This document shows, in pieces, positions 7,061 to 15,826 of a DNA stretch of 64,000 bases. The DNA lies in the NCBI RefSeq assembly GCF_010882175.1, contig NZ_WKLH01000008.1, forward strand, positions 1 through 64,000, in the 5' to 3' direction. Both the position numbers and the translations under genes were made by a program. The DNA is from Mangrovibacterium lignilyticum (lineage in GTDB: Bacteria > Bacteroidota > Bacteroidia > Bacteroidales > Prolixibacteraceae). The notes below the pieces were generated by a model, which saw only the letters and a program-made list of their open reading frames with translations, was not told the DNA's origin and made no database searches. The stretch's first letter is position 1. Each line of letters opens with the position of its first letter.

Positions 7061-10000
7061 ATGGAAATAAAACGAGGTTTTTATGGCCACAGGTCATCTA
7101 TTTACCTAAACTTACTGAAAATGAAACTAACCTTCCTCATTGTACTGATTTCAGTTATGAGCTCCCTGGCTTCGCAAAGCTATTCGCAATCAACCCGGAT
7201 TACGATGGAAGTCCGAGATACTCGAATTGAAGATTTTCTGCGGGATATTGAGAATCAAACCGAGTATCGCTTTTTTTACAGCGCAAAAATAGATGTGGAT
7301 CAAAAAGTCTCAGGCGACTTCAAAGATCTGTCCATCCAAATGGTTTTGGATGAAATTCTCCAAAAGACCGGCATTGGATATGAGATCAACGGTCGGCAAA
7401 TCATTCTATCGAATGCAACAACCGGAGCGAATGCACAGCAAGTAAAGTCTGTATCGGGAGAGATAACCGACACGGCAGGTAACTCATTACCGGGTGTTAC
7501 GGTGGTTGTGAAAGGAACAACTAACGGAACAATTACGGATTACGAAGGTCGCTATACGATTTCGAATCTTCCGGCAGATGCCATCCTGGTATTCTCTTTC
7601 GTGGGAATGCGGTCACAAGAGATTACAGTAGGTACACAGTCTTTGTTAAATGTGACTTTAGAGGATGAAACGATCGGTTTAGAGGAAGTTGTTGCTGTAG
7701 GTTACGGTACACAGTCGAAGAGAACAGTAACCGGTTCTATTCAATCTGTTGATACCGACGAACTGTCAGATATGCCAGTGACAACAACAGCCCAAAAACT
7801 CCAGGGAAAGTTGTCAGGTGTGCAAATTAACCAAACAACCGGTAGGCCCGGAGAAGGCATGAAAATTCGTATTCGTGGTCAGGCTTCGTTGACCGCAGGT
7901 AACGATCCGCTATATGTTGTTGATGGCTTCCCAATTACCGGTGATATAAGCTCGTTGAACCCGAATGAGATTGAAAGTATCTCGGTATTGAAAGATGCGT
8001 CTTCTGCTGCATTGTACGGTTCCCGGGCTGCAAACGGTGTAATCCTGGTAACCACAAAACGAGGAAAGATTGGAAAGACTTCCATTTCAATTGCTTCAAA
8101 TTACGGGTGGCAAACAGTACCTCAAAAAGGTCGTCCTGATGCAATGAATGCGACTGAATATGCCCAGTTCAAAAAAGAATCGCTGGAAGATTTGGGGCTG
8201 CCAGTTCCCGAGATGTGGCAAAACCCGTCGCAATATGGCGCAGGAACTAATTTTTATGACGAGCTGTTGCAGGTTGCCCCAATGCAGGATCACAGTATCA
8301 GCTTTAGTAGCAGCAATAACAACTTTGCAACAACTGCAGTGATTGGTTACACAGGACAAGATGGTGTAATCGAGAACTCGGATTACAAGCGGTATTCCAT
8401 GCGCATCAACACGGATTACAACGTGTCTGAAAAAATCAAAACCGGTTTTAGCGTTGCGCCTACTTATTCAATAGCCAACTCGCCGAATACCGATGGGATC
8501 CTTTGGGGTGGCGGTTTGATCAACAACGCACTGACCATCTGGCCGATCTTCGACCCGATGAATGAAGACGGCACAATGGCTCAAAATTTCTTTGACCCTG
8601 TAAGTGGCAGTCGTTTCGAAAATGTTTTGTGGTCAGCTCAGGCGATCTCGAATGAAACCAAAAACATGCGCCTGCTCACCAACGCATTTGCGCAGTACGA
8701 ACCAATTAGCGGATTGGTTATTAAGACAACCTTCAATTTTGAGTATTTCAATAGTAAATATAAAAATGTAACACCTTCGACTGTTGGTGCTGCAACACCT
8801 TCAGTAGCATCGGGACGCCTGATGAACAGAGGATACAATACCTGGTTGAATGAAAATACAATCACCTATAAAAAGTCTGTTGGCGATCACAACTTTGATT
8901 TGTTAGGTGGTATAACGATCCAAAGGTACCGGGAAGATATGACTAGGATTAGCTACAACGGCTTTGCCGACGACCGGGTTCCAACAATCGCTGCAGCACA
9001 GAATGTTGACCGTTCTCCTTATTGGTTAACCGGAGAGTTGGGAACATACAACGACATCCAGGAGTGGAGCATGATGTCTTACCTGGCCCGCATTAACTAT
9101 AACTACAAAAATCGCTATTTGCTTTCGTTTGCGATTCGCGCCGACGGTTCTTCCCGTTTTGGCTCAGATAACCGCTGGGGGAGTTTCCCATCAGCATCAG
9201 CTGGCTGGATTGCTTCGGACGAAGAGTTTATGAAGGGATTTGAAAAGCTTTCTTTATTGAAATTGCGTGCGTCCTTTGGTGTTGTTGGTAACAACAATAT
9301 TGGTAACTATACGCAATACGCGACAGTAAGCACGGGGTCAGCATCGAATAATGCTATTTTCGGATCTTCTGTTCACAGCGGAAGCGTAATGACTTCGTTA
9401 CCAAACTCGGAATTAACCTGGGAAAAAACACAGGAGTATGACTTCGGATTTGATGCGGGATTCTTTAACAACCGGATCAACCTGAGTTACGATTATTACA
9501 ACAGAAAGACGACCAGCTTGCTATATAGCGTCAACGTAGCTCAAGAGTCAGGTTTTAGCTCATTCATGTCAAACATTGGTGAGTTGAAATTTTGGGGTCA
9601 TGAGATCATGTTGAATACGAAAAACCTTGTTGGTGAATTCAGTTGGGAAACTTCGTTCAACATTTCTTTTACAGACAATGAGGTTCTTTCTCTTGCAGGT
9701 GATATTGACCGTATTTACAGTGGTTTGTTCGATTCGAACATCACGAAAGTCGGCGACAAAATCGGTTTGTTATACGGTATGGTCTGGGATGGCGTTTATG
9801 ACAACCAGGAAGAATTCGACAACAGCCCTAAAGCGGTTGCATCGGAAGTGGGAACAATTAAGTTCAAAGATGTAGGTGGTGGCGCAGATGGAGGTCCGGA
9901 TGGTATAATTACCCACGGCGGCGATAATGATGACCGTACGGTTATCGGCGACCCGACACCCCAATTCACATATGGTATTACGAACACTTTTGCATACAAA

Positions 10001-10465
10001 AACTTTGATTTGTCAGTTGTGATGGCCGGTTCGTATGGTAACGACATTATTACCTGGATGGACCAGTCGTTAGCGAATCTCGATGGTAACTTCAATGTTT
10101 ATAAAGATTTGAAAGACAGATGGCGTTCCGAAAGCAATCCGGGCGCTGGAAGATACGGTAAAACAACATCGGGTACTTCGAACGAACGCGACTGGGTAAG
10201 TTCCCGCTTTGTAAGCGATGGTAGCTACCTGACAATCAAAAATGTCACTCTAGGTTATACGGTACCAACCAAGAAGTTGAGTAACTTGCGGGTATTCATG
10301 AGTATCCAGCAGTTGTACACATTCACAAAGTACAGAGGTGCAAACCCGGAATCCAGTAACTCTTTCTATTCTGGTAACTCAACCAGTGCTCTTACACTTG
10401 GTAGTGATTTCGCAAGTTTCCCGGTTCCCAGAACAGTATCCTTTGGGATAAATATTGGTCTGTAA
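7061..10465 (+). CDS. SusC-family TonB-dependent transporter with STN domain (cassette A)
   Basis: Outer-membrane glycan importer, 1134 residues. A ~20-residue N-terminal extension precedes the signal peptide core (residues 21-43, MKLTFLIVL..SYSQ). Next come the STN domain (about 45-115, 'IEDFLRDIENQTEYRFFYS'), a carboxypeptidase-regulatory-like domain (about 131-205, 'GEITDTAGNSLPGVTVVVKGT'), the plug ('EEVVAVGYGTQSKRTVTGSI') and the 22-strand barrel ending in an aromatic-rich tail. STN is the domain that talks to FecR, in line with the fecI-fecR pair just upstream. The MKLT core also occurs in the cassette B and C SusCs, each after a 20-24 residue extension, so the upstream ATG is preferred over the internal one at 7121. 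susD follows after 45 nt. Confidence 0.95.
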   Translation: MEIKRGFYGHRSSIYLNLLKMKLTFLIVLISVMSSLASQSYSQSTRITMEVRDTRIEDFLRDIENQTEYRFFYSAKIDVDQKVSGDFKDLSIQMVLDEILQKTGIGYEINGRQIILSNATTGANAQQVKSVSGEITDTAGNSLPGVTVVVKGTTNGTITDYEGRYTISNLPADAILVFSFVGMRSQEITVGTQSLLNVTLEDETIGLEEVVAVGYGTQSKRTVTGSIQSVDTDELSDMPVTTTAQKLQGKLSGVQINQTTGRPGEGMKIRIRGQASLTAGNDPLYVVDGFPITGDISSLNPNEIESISVLKDASSAALYGSRAANGVILVTTKRGKIGKTSISIASNYGWQTVPQKGRPDAMNATEYAQFKKESLEDLGLPVPEMWQNPSQYGAGTNFYDELLQVAPMQDHSISFSSSNNNFATTAVIGYTGQDGVIENSDYKRYSMRINTDYNVSEKIKTGFSVAPTYSIANSPNTDGILWGGGLINNALTIWPIFDPMNEDGTMAQNFFDPVSGSRFENVLWSAQAISNETKNMRLLTNAFAQYEPISGLVIKTTFNFEYFNSKYKNVTPSTVGAATPSVASGRLMNRGYNTWLNENTITYKKSVGDHNFDLLGGITIQRYREDMTRISYNGFADDRVPTIAAAQNVDRSPYWLTGELGTYNDIQEWSMMSYLARINYNYKNRYLLSFAIRADGSSRFGSDNRWGSFPSASAGWIASDEEFMKGFEKLSLLKLRASFGVVGNNNIGNYTQYATVSTGSASNNAIFGSSVHSGSVMTSLPNSELTWEKTQEYDFGFDAGFFNNRINLSYDYYNRKTTSLLYSVNVAQESGFSSFMSNIGELKFWGHEIMLNTKNLVGEFSWETSFNISFTDNEVLSLAGDIDRIYSGLFDSNITKVGDKIGLLYGMVWDGVYDNQEEFDNSPKAVASEVGTIKFKDVGGGADGGPDGIITHGGDNDDRTVIGDPTPQFTYGITNTFAYKNFDLSVVMAGSYGNDIITWMDQSLANLDGNFNVYKDLKDRWRSESNPGAGRYGKTTSGTSNERDWVSSRFVSDGSYLTIKNVTLGYTVPTKKLSNLRVFMSIQQLYTFTKYRGANPESSNSFYSGNSTSALTLGSDFASFPVPRTVSFGINIGL

Positions 10466-10510
10466 GAATCCATTGAATCATGATTATCAAACCGAAAAAA
10501 AAACAATTGT

Positions 10511-12049
10511 ATGAGACATAAAATCATTTTATTAGGAATAGTTGGTGCGTTGTTGATGTCCTGTGCTGACGATTTTCTGACAATTCCTTCAGAAACAGCC
10601 TTGACAGATGACATTTACTATAAAACTCAGGCCGACATGGAGGCAGCCGTTAATGCAGTATATGCACCTTTTAGAGAATTATACTCCGGTAGTACAGCAA
10701 CGAGCAACGGCGCCAATGCGGCTTATATTATGGGTGAAATGCATTCGGACAATGCACGCTACATTCTTAACCCTCAGTTCCGGGCTACTGAAAACCAGGA
10801 GCAGGTTGCAGACTTCATTCACCTGGCATCGAACAGCGTATCTACCTTTAAATACCAGCGTAACTACAGCGTAATTTCGGCCGCCAATAAAGTATTGGCC
10901 ACAGCAGATGGTGCTGAGTTCGACGACGAATCTGCCAGAACGAACATCAAAGGACAGGCACTTTGTTTGAGAGCATTTTCATATTTCGATTTGGTACAGT
11001 ATTTCGGTTCTGTTCCCTTGCACCTGGAGCCGGTGACTACTTTCGAGGGTACAGCACTTCCACTATCTACGGTTGAAGAAGTGTACGCACAGATTATCGC
11101 GGATTTGACCAGTGCGATTGAAATGCTTCCTGTAAAAAGTGGCCAGGCCGATTTGGGAAGAGTTACAAAAGGAACTGCGCAAACGATTCTGGCCAATGTT
11201 TACATGGTTCAGAAAAATTATGCAACAGCTGAAACTGTGCTCAAAGAGATCGTATCGTCAGGCCAGTACGCATTGATGGCAAATTACTCCGCCGTTTTTG
11301 ATCCTGCCAATAAAAATAATTCGGAGTCAATTTTCGAAATTCAGTATCGTCAGGGCACAGATGGTTACAGCAGTACTTTCTGCTATGGTATGTTCCCGTA
11401 CCCAATGGCTCAGGAGACTGTCGCTGAGTTGACAGGTGTAAGTGATCCAATGCCCTTGGTACAGGGGGAGGCTTTCAATGCTCCGTCACCGGATTTGATG
11501 GCCGTTTACGAGACAGGCGATTTGCGCTTTGATGCATGCATTGGCTACACGACAGATGCTCATGGTGAAGAATTTCCATTCTGTAGGAAATTCCTTCATC
11601 CGCACTTACAGCTTAACAATAGTGATGACAACTGGCCGGTTTATCGTTATGCGGAAGTATTGTTATTCCTGGCTGAAGCGATTAATGAGCAGGGCAAACC
11701 CGTTAGTGAAGCGTTATCCTACATTAATACAGCTGTCGGCAATAGTCCTGTAAGCATTCGCGAACGGGCAGGTTTGGGACCGATTACAGCGACTACCCAA
11801 GATCAGGTTCGCGAGGCAATTGCCCAGGAACGCCGTATTGAGTTAGCTTTTGAAAGCAAGCGCTGGCTCGACTTGGTTCGTACAGGTAAAGCAGTTGAGG
11901 TAATAACAGCTTATGGCGCACGCGTTAAAGCAGACCCGACAGCCTATTATTTCCCAACGGGATATCATGCTCCAGATGCGGCTTTCGGATCAATCGACTT
12001 GGTTTGGCCGTTGCCTGCTGCTGAAGCATTGTACAATCCTAATTTCTGA
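10511..12049 (+). CDS. SusD/RagB-family glycan-binding lipoprotein (cassette A)
   Basis: Surface lipoprotein of 512 residues that forms the lid over its SusC partner and captures oligosaccharide. A lipobox occurs at 'ALLMSCADDF' (Cys about residue 17), followed by the SusD signature 'FLTIPSETALTDDIYYKTQADMEAAVNAVY'. The TPR-like helices ('AKGTAQTILANVYMVQKNYATAETVLKEIV'-like region at about 220-255) and the terminal 'QERRIELAFESKRWLDLVR' segment are typical of the RagB family. It is co-transcribed with susC. A hairpin 48 nt after the stop may lower expression of the enzyme genes that follow. Confidence 0.94.
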   Translation: MRHKIILLGIVGALLMSCADDFLTIPSETALTDDIYYKTQADMEAAVNAVYAPFRELYSGSTATSNGANAAYIMGEMHSDNARYILNPQFRATENQEQVADFIHLASNSVSTFKYQRNYSVISAANKVLATADGAEFDDESARTNIKGQALCLRAFSYFDLVQYFGSVPLHLEPVTTFEGTALPLSTVEEVYAQIIADLTSAIEMLPVKSGQADLGRVTKGTAQTILANVYMVQKNYATAETVLKEIVSSGQYALMANYSAVFDPANKNNSESIFEIQYRQGTDGYSSTFCYGMFPYPMAQETVAELTGVSDPMPLVQGEAFNAPSPDLMAVYETGDLRFDACIGYTTDAHGEEFPFCRKFLHPHLQLNNSDDNWPVYRYAEVLLFLAEAINEQGKPVSEALSYINTAVGNSPVSIRERAGLGPITATTQDQVREAIAQERRIELAFESKRWLDLVRTGKAVEVITAYGARVKADPTAYYFPTGYHAPDAAFGSIDLVWPLPAAEALYNPNF

Positions 12050-12096
12050 TTTGACAGAAATATTTCTGGAAACTCATTCTAACTAAATAATGAAAA

Positions 12097-12138
12097 GACT
12101 GTTCCGAAATCCTCACAGTAAGGTCAGTAGGAACAGTC
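12097..12138 (+). terminator. hairpin between susD and the enzyme genes, cassette A
   Basis: GACTGTTCC at 12097-12105 pairs perfectly with GGAACAGTC at 12130-12138. The following bases (TATTCC) are not a strong T-run, so this is more likely a partial terminator or 3'-end stabiliser. The rest of the 313-nt gap 12050-12362 shows no frame or promoter that I can support. Confidence 0.45.
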
Positions 12139-12362
12139 TATTCCAAAACAGCCGGAGCAGTTCCTGGCTATTGGTAACTTTCAATAAGCAACTGGAAGAT
12201 TTTCAGTTGACTCTTGTCGCAATCATGATGTAACGAAAGAACGTACATAAAAATTCGAAATACTTCTGTAGATCATTCAGAAAGAGAAGACAATGTAATA
12301 TTGCGAAGATTGATAGCAGCACGGAAGTTTCGGATATAATCACCCTTTTAATATGTTCTGAA

Positions 12363-15300
12363 ATGAAACTGAAAACAGCCAAAATTAGATCAAAATATTC
12401 CCTCGTTTTACTCGTCGCAGCAGGTTTAATTTGGTCCTGCAGTAACCAACAGGCTGAAAAGGCCGGAATTGATGGTGCGCAACTTGAATCCGGTTTTGTA
12501 ACACCACCGGATAGCGCGAAACCCCGCGTTTGGTGGCACTGGATGAACGGCAATATTACCAAGGAAGGTATTCGTGCCGATCTGGAATGGATGCATCGCG
12601 CCGGGATTGGGGGCTTCCAAAATTTCGATGCCGGCCTGAGCTCACCCCAGGTGGTTGATCAGCGACTAATTTATATGACTCCGGAATGGAAAGATGCCTT
12701 TGCATTCACCACAAGCCTGGCCGATTCGCTGGGGCTGGAAATGGCGATTGCAGGCTCACCGGGATGGAGCGAAAGTGGCGGTCCTTGGGTAAAACCGGAA
12801 GAGGCCATGAAAAAATATGTGTGGAGCCAGGTTCGACTGGAAGGCGGAAAAGCCTTCAACGGAAAACTACCACAACCTCCTTCAGTTGCCGGCCCGTTTC
12901 AAAACATTGGCATGGAACCCAGTCCGATGGGTCACGGGCCAGAACCATCGCCCGACTATTATGCCGATGCAGCCGTTATTGCGTATCGTTTGCCGGAAAC
13001 CGATTTGGCAATGGCAGAGCTCAGTCCAACGGTTACTTCCAGCGGAGGTCAATTTTCATTAGCCGAATTGACAGATGGTGACTTGGCCACATCCAGCTTT
13101 TTGCCAGCAGGAAAAGAAGGACAAGCGTCCTGGATTCAATTTGAATTTGACGAGCCGGTAAGCATGCAGGCCTTGACCATCGTAGGGGGAGGAATGAACC
13201 GAATGTTTGGCCCACCGGAAGAAACCCGAGCACTGGAAAGCAGCATGGGTGGTCGTACCTTCGAAAAAGTGCTGGACATTCCGGCCAGCGGATTGAAAGA
13301 ATTAAGCGTTTCGTTTCCTGCAACTACTGCTAAATATTTTCGTTTTGCATGGACAAAATTACCCAACCAGGGGCCACCGGCCATACCGGGTTTACCCATG
13401 ATGAATCGTGGTCCGCAAGGGCCAGCCGGAACTCAGGTAGCCGAGCTTGTTTTGTCATCGGCGGGGCGGGTGCATCGTTTTGAGGATAAAGCTGCCTTTG
13501 AAGCTGCAACTGATTTGTACCAGGCTTTCACGCCTACTGTTGATGCAGCAACCGTAGTTCCGAAAACAGATGTAATTGATTTAACGGATAAAATGGAGGC
13601 TGACGGAAGCCTGAACTGGACGCCACCAGCCGGGAAGTGGATGGTGGTTCGCCTGGGATACTCGCTAACCGGCCACAAAAATGGCCCGGCATCGCCCGAG
13701 GCTACCGGCCTCGAAGTGGATAAACTTTCAGCCAAACATGTTAACGCTTATTTTACCAATTACCTGGACCAATACAAAGATGCTACGGGCGGTTTAATGG
13801 GGCAGCACGGACTTCAATTTGTGATAACCGACAGTTGGGAGGCTGGTACTCAAAACTGGACCGACGATATGATCTCTGAATTTAAGAAGCGCAGAGGTTA
13901 CGATATGTTGCCCTGGTTTCCGGTTCTTACTGGTCAAATTGTGGAAAGTGCCGAGGCGAGTGATCGCTTTTTATGGGATTTCCGGAAAACACTGGCAGAT
14001 TTGGTGACCGAAAACCACTACGATCAGCTGACTAAACTATTGGCCGAACGTGGCATGGGCCGCTATTCCGAGTCGCATGAGGCGCGCCGCGCTTTTATTG
14101 GCGACGGCATGGAGGCCAAACGCTCGGCAACGGTTCCAATGGGCGCCGGCTGGACACCTGGTGGTTTCGGTGGAAATGAAGGGGGCGTTGCTTCTTTCTA
14201 CCAGGCCGATATTCGCGAGTCCGCGTCGGTGGCTCACTTGTACGGACAGGATTTTGTTGCCGCCGAATCTCTGACAGCGATGGGCTCGGACTATGCCTGG
14301 TCGCCGGAGCGCCTCAAGCCAATTGCCGATCATTTGATGGCCTGTGGCTTAAACCGCTTTGTGATTCACACATCGGTGCATCAGCCTTTGTTGGATCGCG
14401 TGCCGGGAATGAGCCTTGGCCCATTTGGCCAGTGGTTTACGCGCAACGAAACCTGGGCTGAGCAGGCAATTGCCTGGACGACTTATCTGTCGCGAAGCTG
14501 TTTCATGTTGCAGCAGGGCGAATTTGTTGCCGACATTGCTTATTACTATGGCGAGGACAATAACATTACAACGCTATTTAGCCGCTTGCGTGGTGGCGAT
14601 CTGCCTACCATTCCCGAGGGCTACAACTACGATTTTATCAATGCTGATGCACTGGTGAATTTGTTGATGCTTGAAAATGGTTTGTTGACTACGCCAAGCG
14701 GAATGAGCTATCGGGTATTGGCATTGGATCCGAACAGCCAGTACATGACATTGACCGTGTTGCGGAAAGTAAAAGCCTTGGTTGAAGCCGGGGCCGTTGT
14801 TGCCGGTCCGAAGCCAATGATGACACCAAGCCTTTCGGACGACCCTGCCGAGTTTGAAGCCATCACTTCGCAATTATGGGCTAATGAAAGTGGAGTGAAT
14901 GTTGTTGGAAAAGGCCGCGTTTATCCTGAATTGGCCTTGGCCGAAACGATGACAGCTGAGAATATCCAGCCCGACTTTGCTTACACCAAACCGGAAGAAG
15001 ATTCAAATTTGTTTTACCTGCACCGAAAAGCGGGCGAAAACGATATTTATTGGGTGAATAATCGCAGCTCTCATGCGGAAGACTTGGAAGCTACCTTCCG
15101 GGTTTCTGGCAAAGAAGCTGAAATCTGGCATCCGGAGACAGGTAAAATTGAAAAAGTATCGTTCCAAATGGCCGGCGAGGCAACCACCGTTCCGTTGAAG
15201 CTGGAGCCGGAAGATGCTTATTTTGTGGTGTTCCGCACGACTACAACGGCGAAAGAATACAAGAAACCAGAGGTGACCGAAAACCAACTGGCAATGCTTG

Positions 15301-15770
15301 AAGGCCCCTGGACGGTGAATTTCCAGGCTGATCGTGGAGCTCCTTCCGAAGTAACTTTTGAGGCTTTATCCGATTGGACTGACAACGTGGACATGGGCAT
15401 CAAATATTTCTCGGGTACGGCAAGCTATCACCAAACAATTTCGGTTCCGGCAGAGTGGCTAGTCGATGGCGCACAGCTTTGGATCGATTTGGGTCAGGTG
15501 AAAAACCTGGCGGAAGTTGTGGTGAATGGCGAATCGCAGGGAATTGTGTGGAAAACACCGTTCCGGCTCGAACTCAGCAAGGCCTTGAAAGAAGGGGAGA
15601 ATCAACTCGAAATAAAAGTCACTAACCTTTGGGTAAACCGCCTGATTGGCGACCAGCAGCCGGGGGTAACCGAACCGGTTACCTGGAGCTCGAACCCATT
15701 CTACAAAGCCGATTCGCCTTTGTTCTCATCAGGCCTGCTTGGTCCGGTGTCGCTCATCAGTCGAAACTGA
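12363..15770 (+). CDS. GH106 alpha-L-rhamnosidase, lipoprotein
   Basis: A 1135-residue enzyme predicted to release alpha-linked L-rhamnose. A lipobox ('AAGLIWSCSN') puts it on a membrane, periplasmic or surface. The GH106 opening signature is clear: 'GFVTPPDSAKPRVWWHWMNGNITKEGIRADLEWMHRAGIGGFQNFD' spread over residues ~44-90, then 'GSPGWSESGGPWV' (Glu137). Conserved acidic residues occur in 'DSWEAGTQNWT' (Glu493) and 'YSESHEARRAF' (Glu570, Glu573), which are candidates for catalysis or calcium binding. The C-terminal part holds a beta-sandwich with a GH2-like sugar-binding jelly roll. It is first in a nine-gene run with intergenic gaps of 31-105 nt. A GH78 rhamnosidase lies downstream, so two unrelated rhamnosidase families act in one locus. 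Confidence 0.9.
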   Translation: MKLKTAKIRSKYSLVLLVAAGLIWSCSNQQAEKAGIDGAQLESGFVTPPDSAKPRVWWHWMNGNITKEGIRADLEWMHRAGIGGFQNFDAGLSSPQVVDQRLIYMTPEWKDAFAFTTSLADSLGLEMAIAGSPGWSESGGPWVKPEEAMKKYVWSQVRLEGGKAFNGKLPQPPSVAGPFQNIGMEPSPMGHGPEPSPDYYADAAVIAYRLPETDLAMAELSPTVTSSGGQFSLAELTDGDLATSSFLPAGKEGQASWIQFEFDEPVSMQALTIVGGGMNRMFGPPEETRALESSMGGRTFEKVLDIPASGLKELSVSFPATTAKYFRFAWTKLPNQGPPAIPGLPMMNRGPQGPAGTQVAELVLSSAGRVHRFEDKAAFEAATDLYQAFTPTVDAATVVPKTDVIDLTDKMEADGSLNWTPPAGKWMVVRLGYSLTGHKNGPASPEATGLEVDKLSAKHVNAYFTNYLDQYKDATGGLMGQHGLQFVITDSWEAGTQNWTDDMISEFKKRRGYDMLPWFPVLTGQIVESAEASDRFLWDFRKTLADLVTENHYDQLTKLLAERGMGRYSESHEARRAFIGDGMEAKRSATVPMGAGWTPGGFGGNEGGVASFYQADIRESASVAHLYGQDFVAAESLTAMGSDYAWSPERLKPIADHLMACGLNRFVIHTSVHQPLLDRVPGMSLGPFGQWFTRNETWAEQAIAWTTYLSRSCFMLQQGEFVADIAYYYGEDNNITTLFSRLRGGDLPTIPEGYNYDFINADALVNLLMLENGLLTTPSGMSYRVLALDPNSQYMTLTVLRKVKALVEAGAVVAGPKPMMTPSLSDDPAEFEAITSQLWANESGVNVVGKGRVYPELALAETMTAENIQPDFAYTKPEEDSNLFYLHRKAGENDIYWVNNRSSHAEDLEATFRVSGKEAEIWHPETGKIEKVSFQMAGEATTVPLKLEPEDAYFVVFRTTTTAKEYKKPEVTENQLAMLEGPWTVNFQADRGAPSEVTFEALSDWTDNVDMGIKYFSGTASYHQTISVPAEWLVDGAQLWIDLGQVKNLAEVVVNGESQGIVWKTPFRLELSKALKEGENQLEIKVTNLWVNRLIGDQQPGVTEPVTWSSNPFYKADSPLFSSGLLGPVSLISRN

Positions 15771-15826
15771 CGCGCAAATCATTTCAACACCAATAGAACT
15801 AAATTGAAACTTCAAATTCAAACAAT

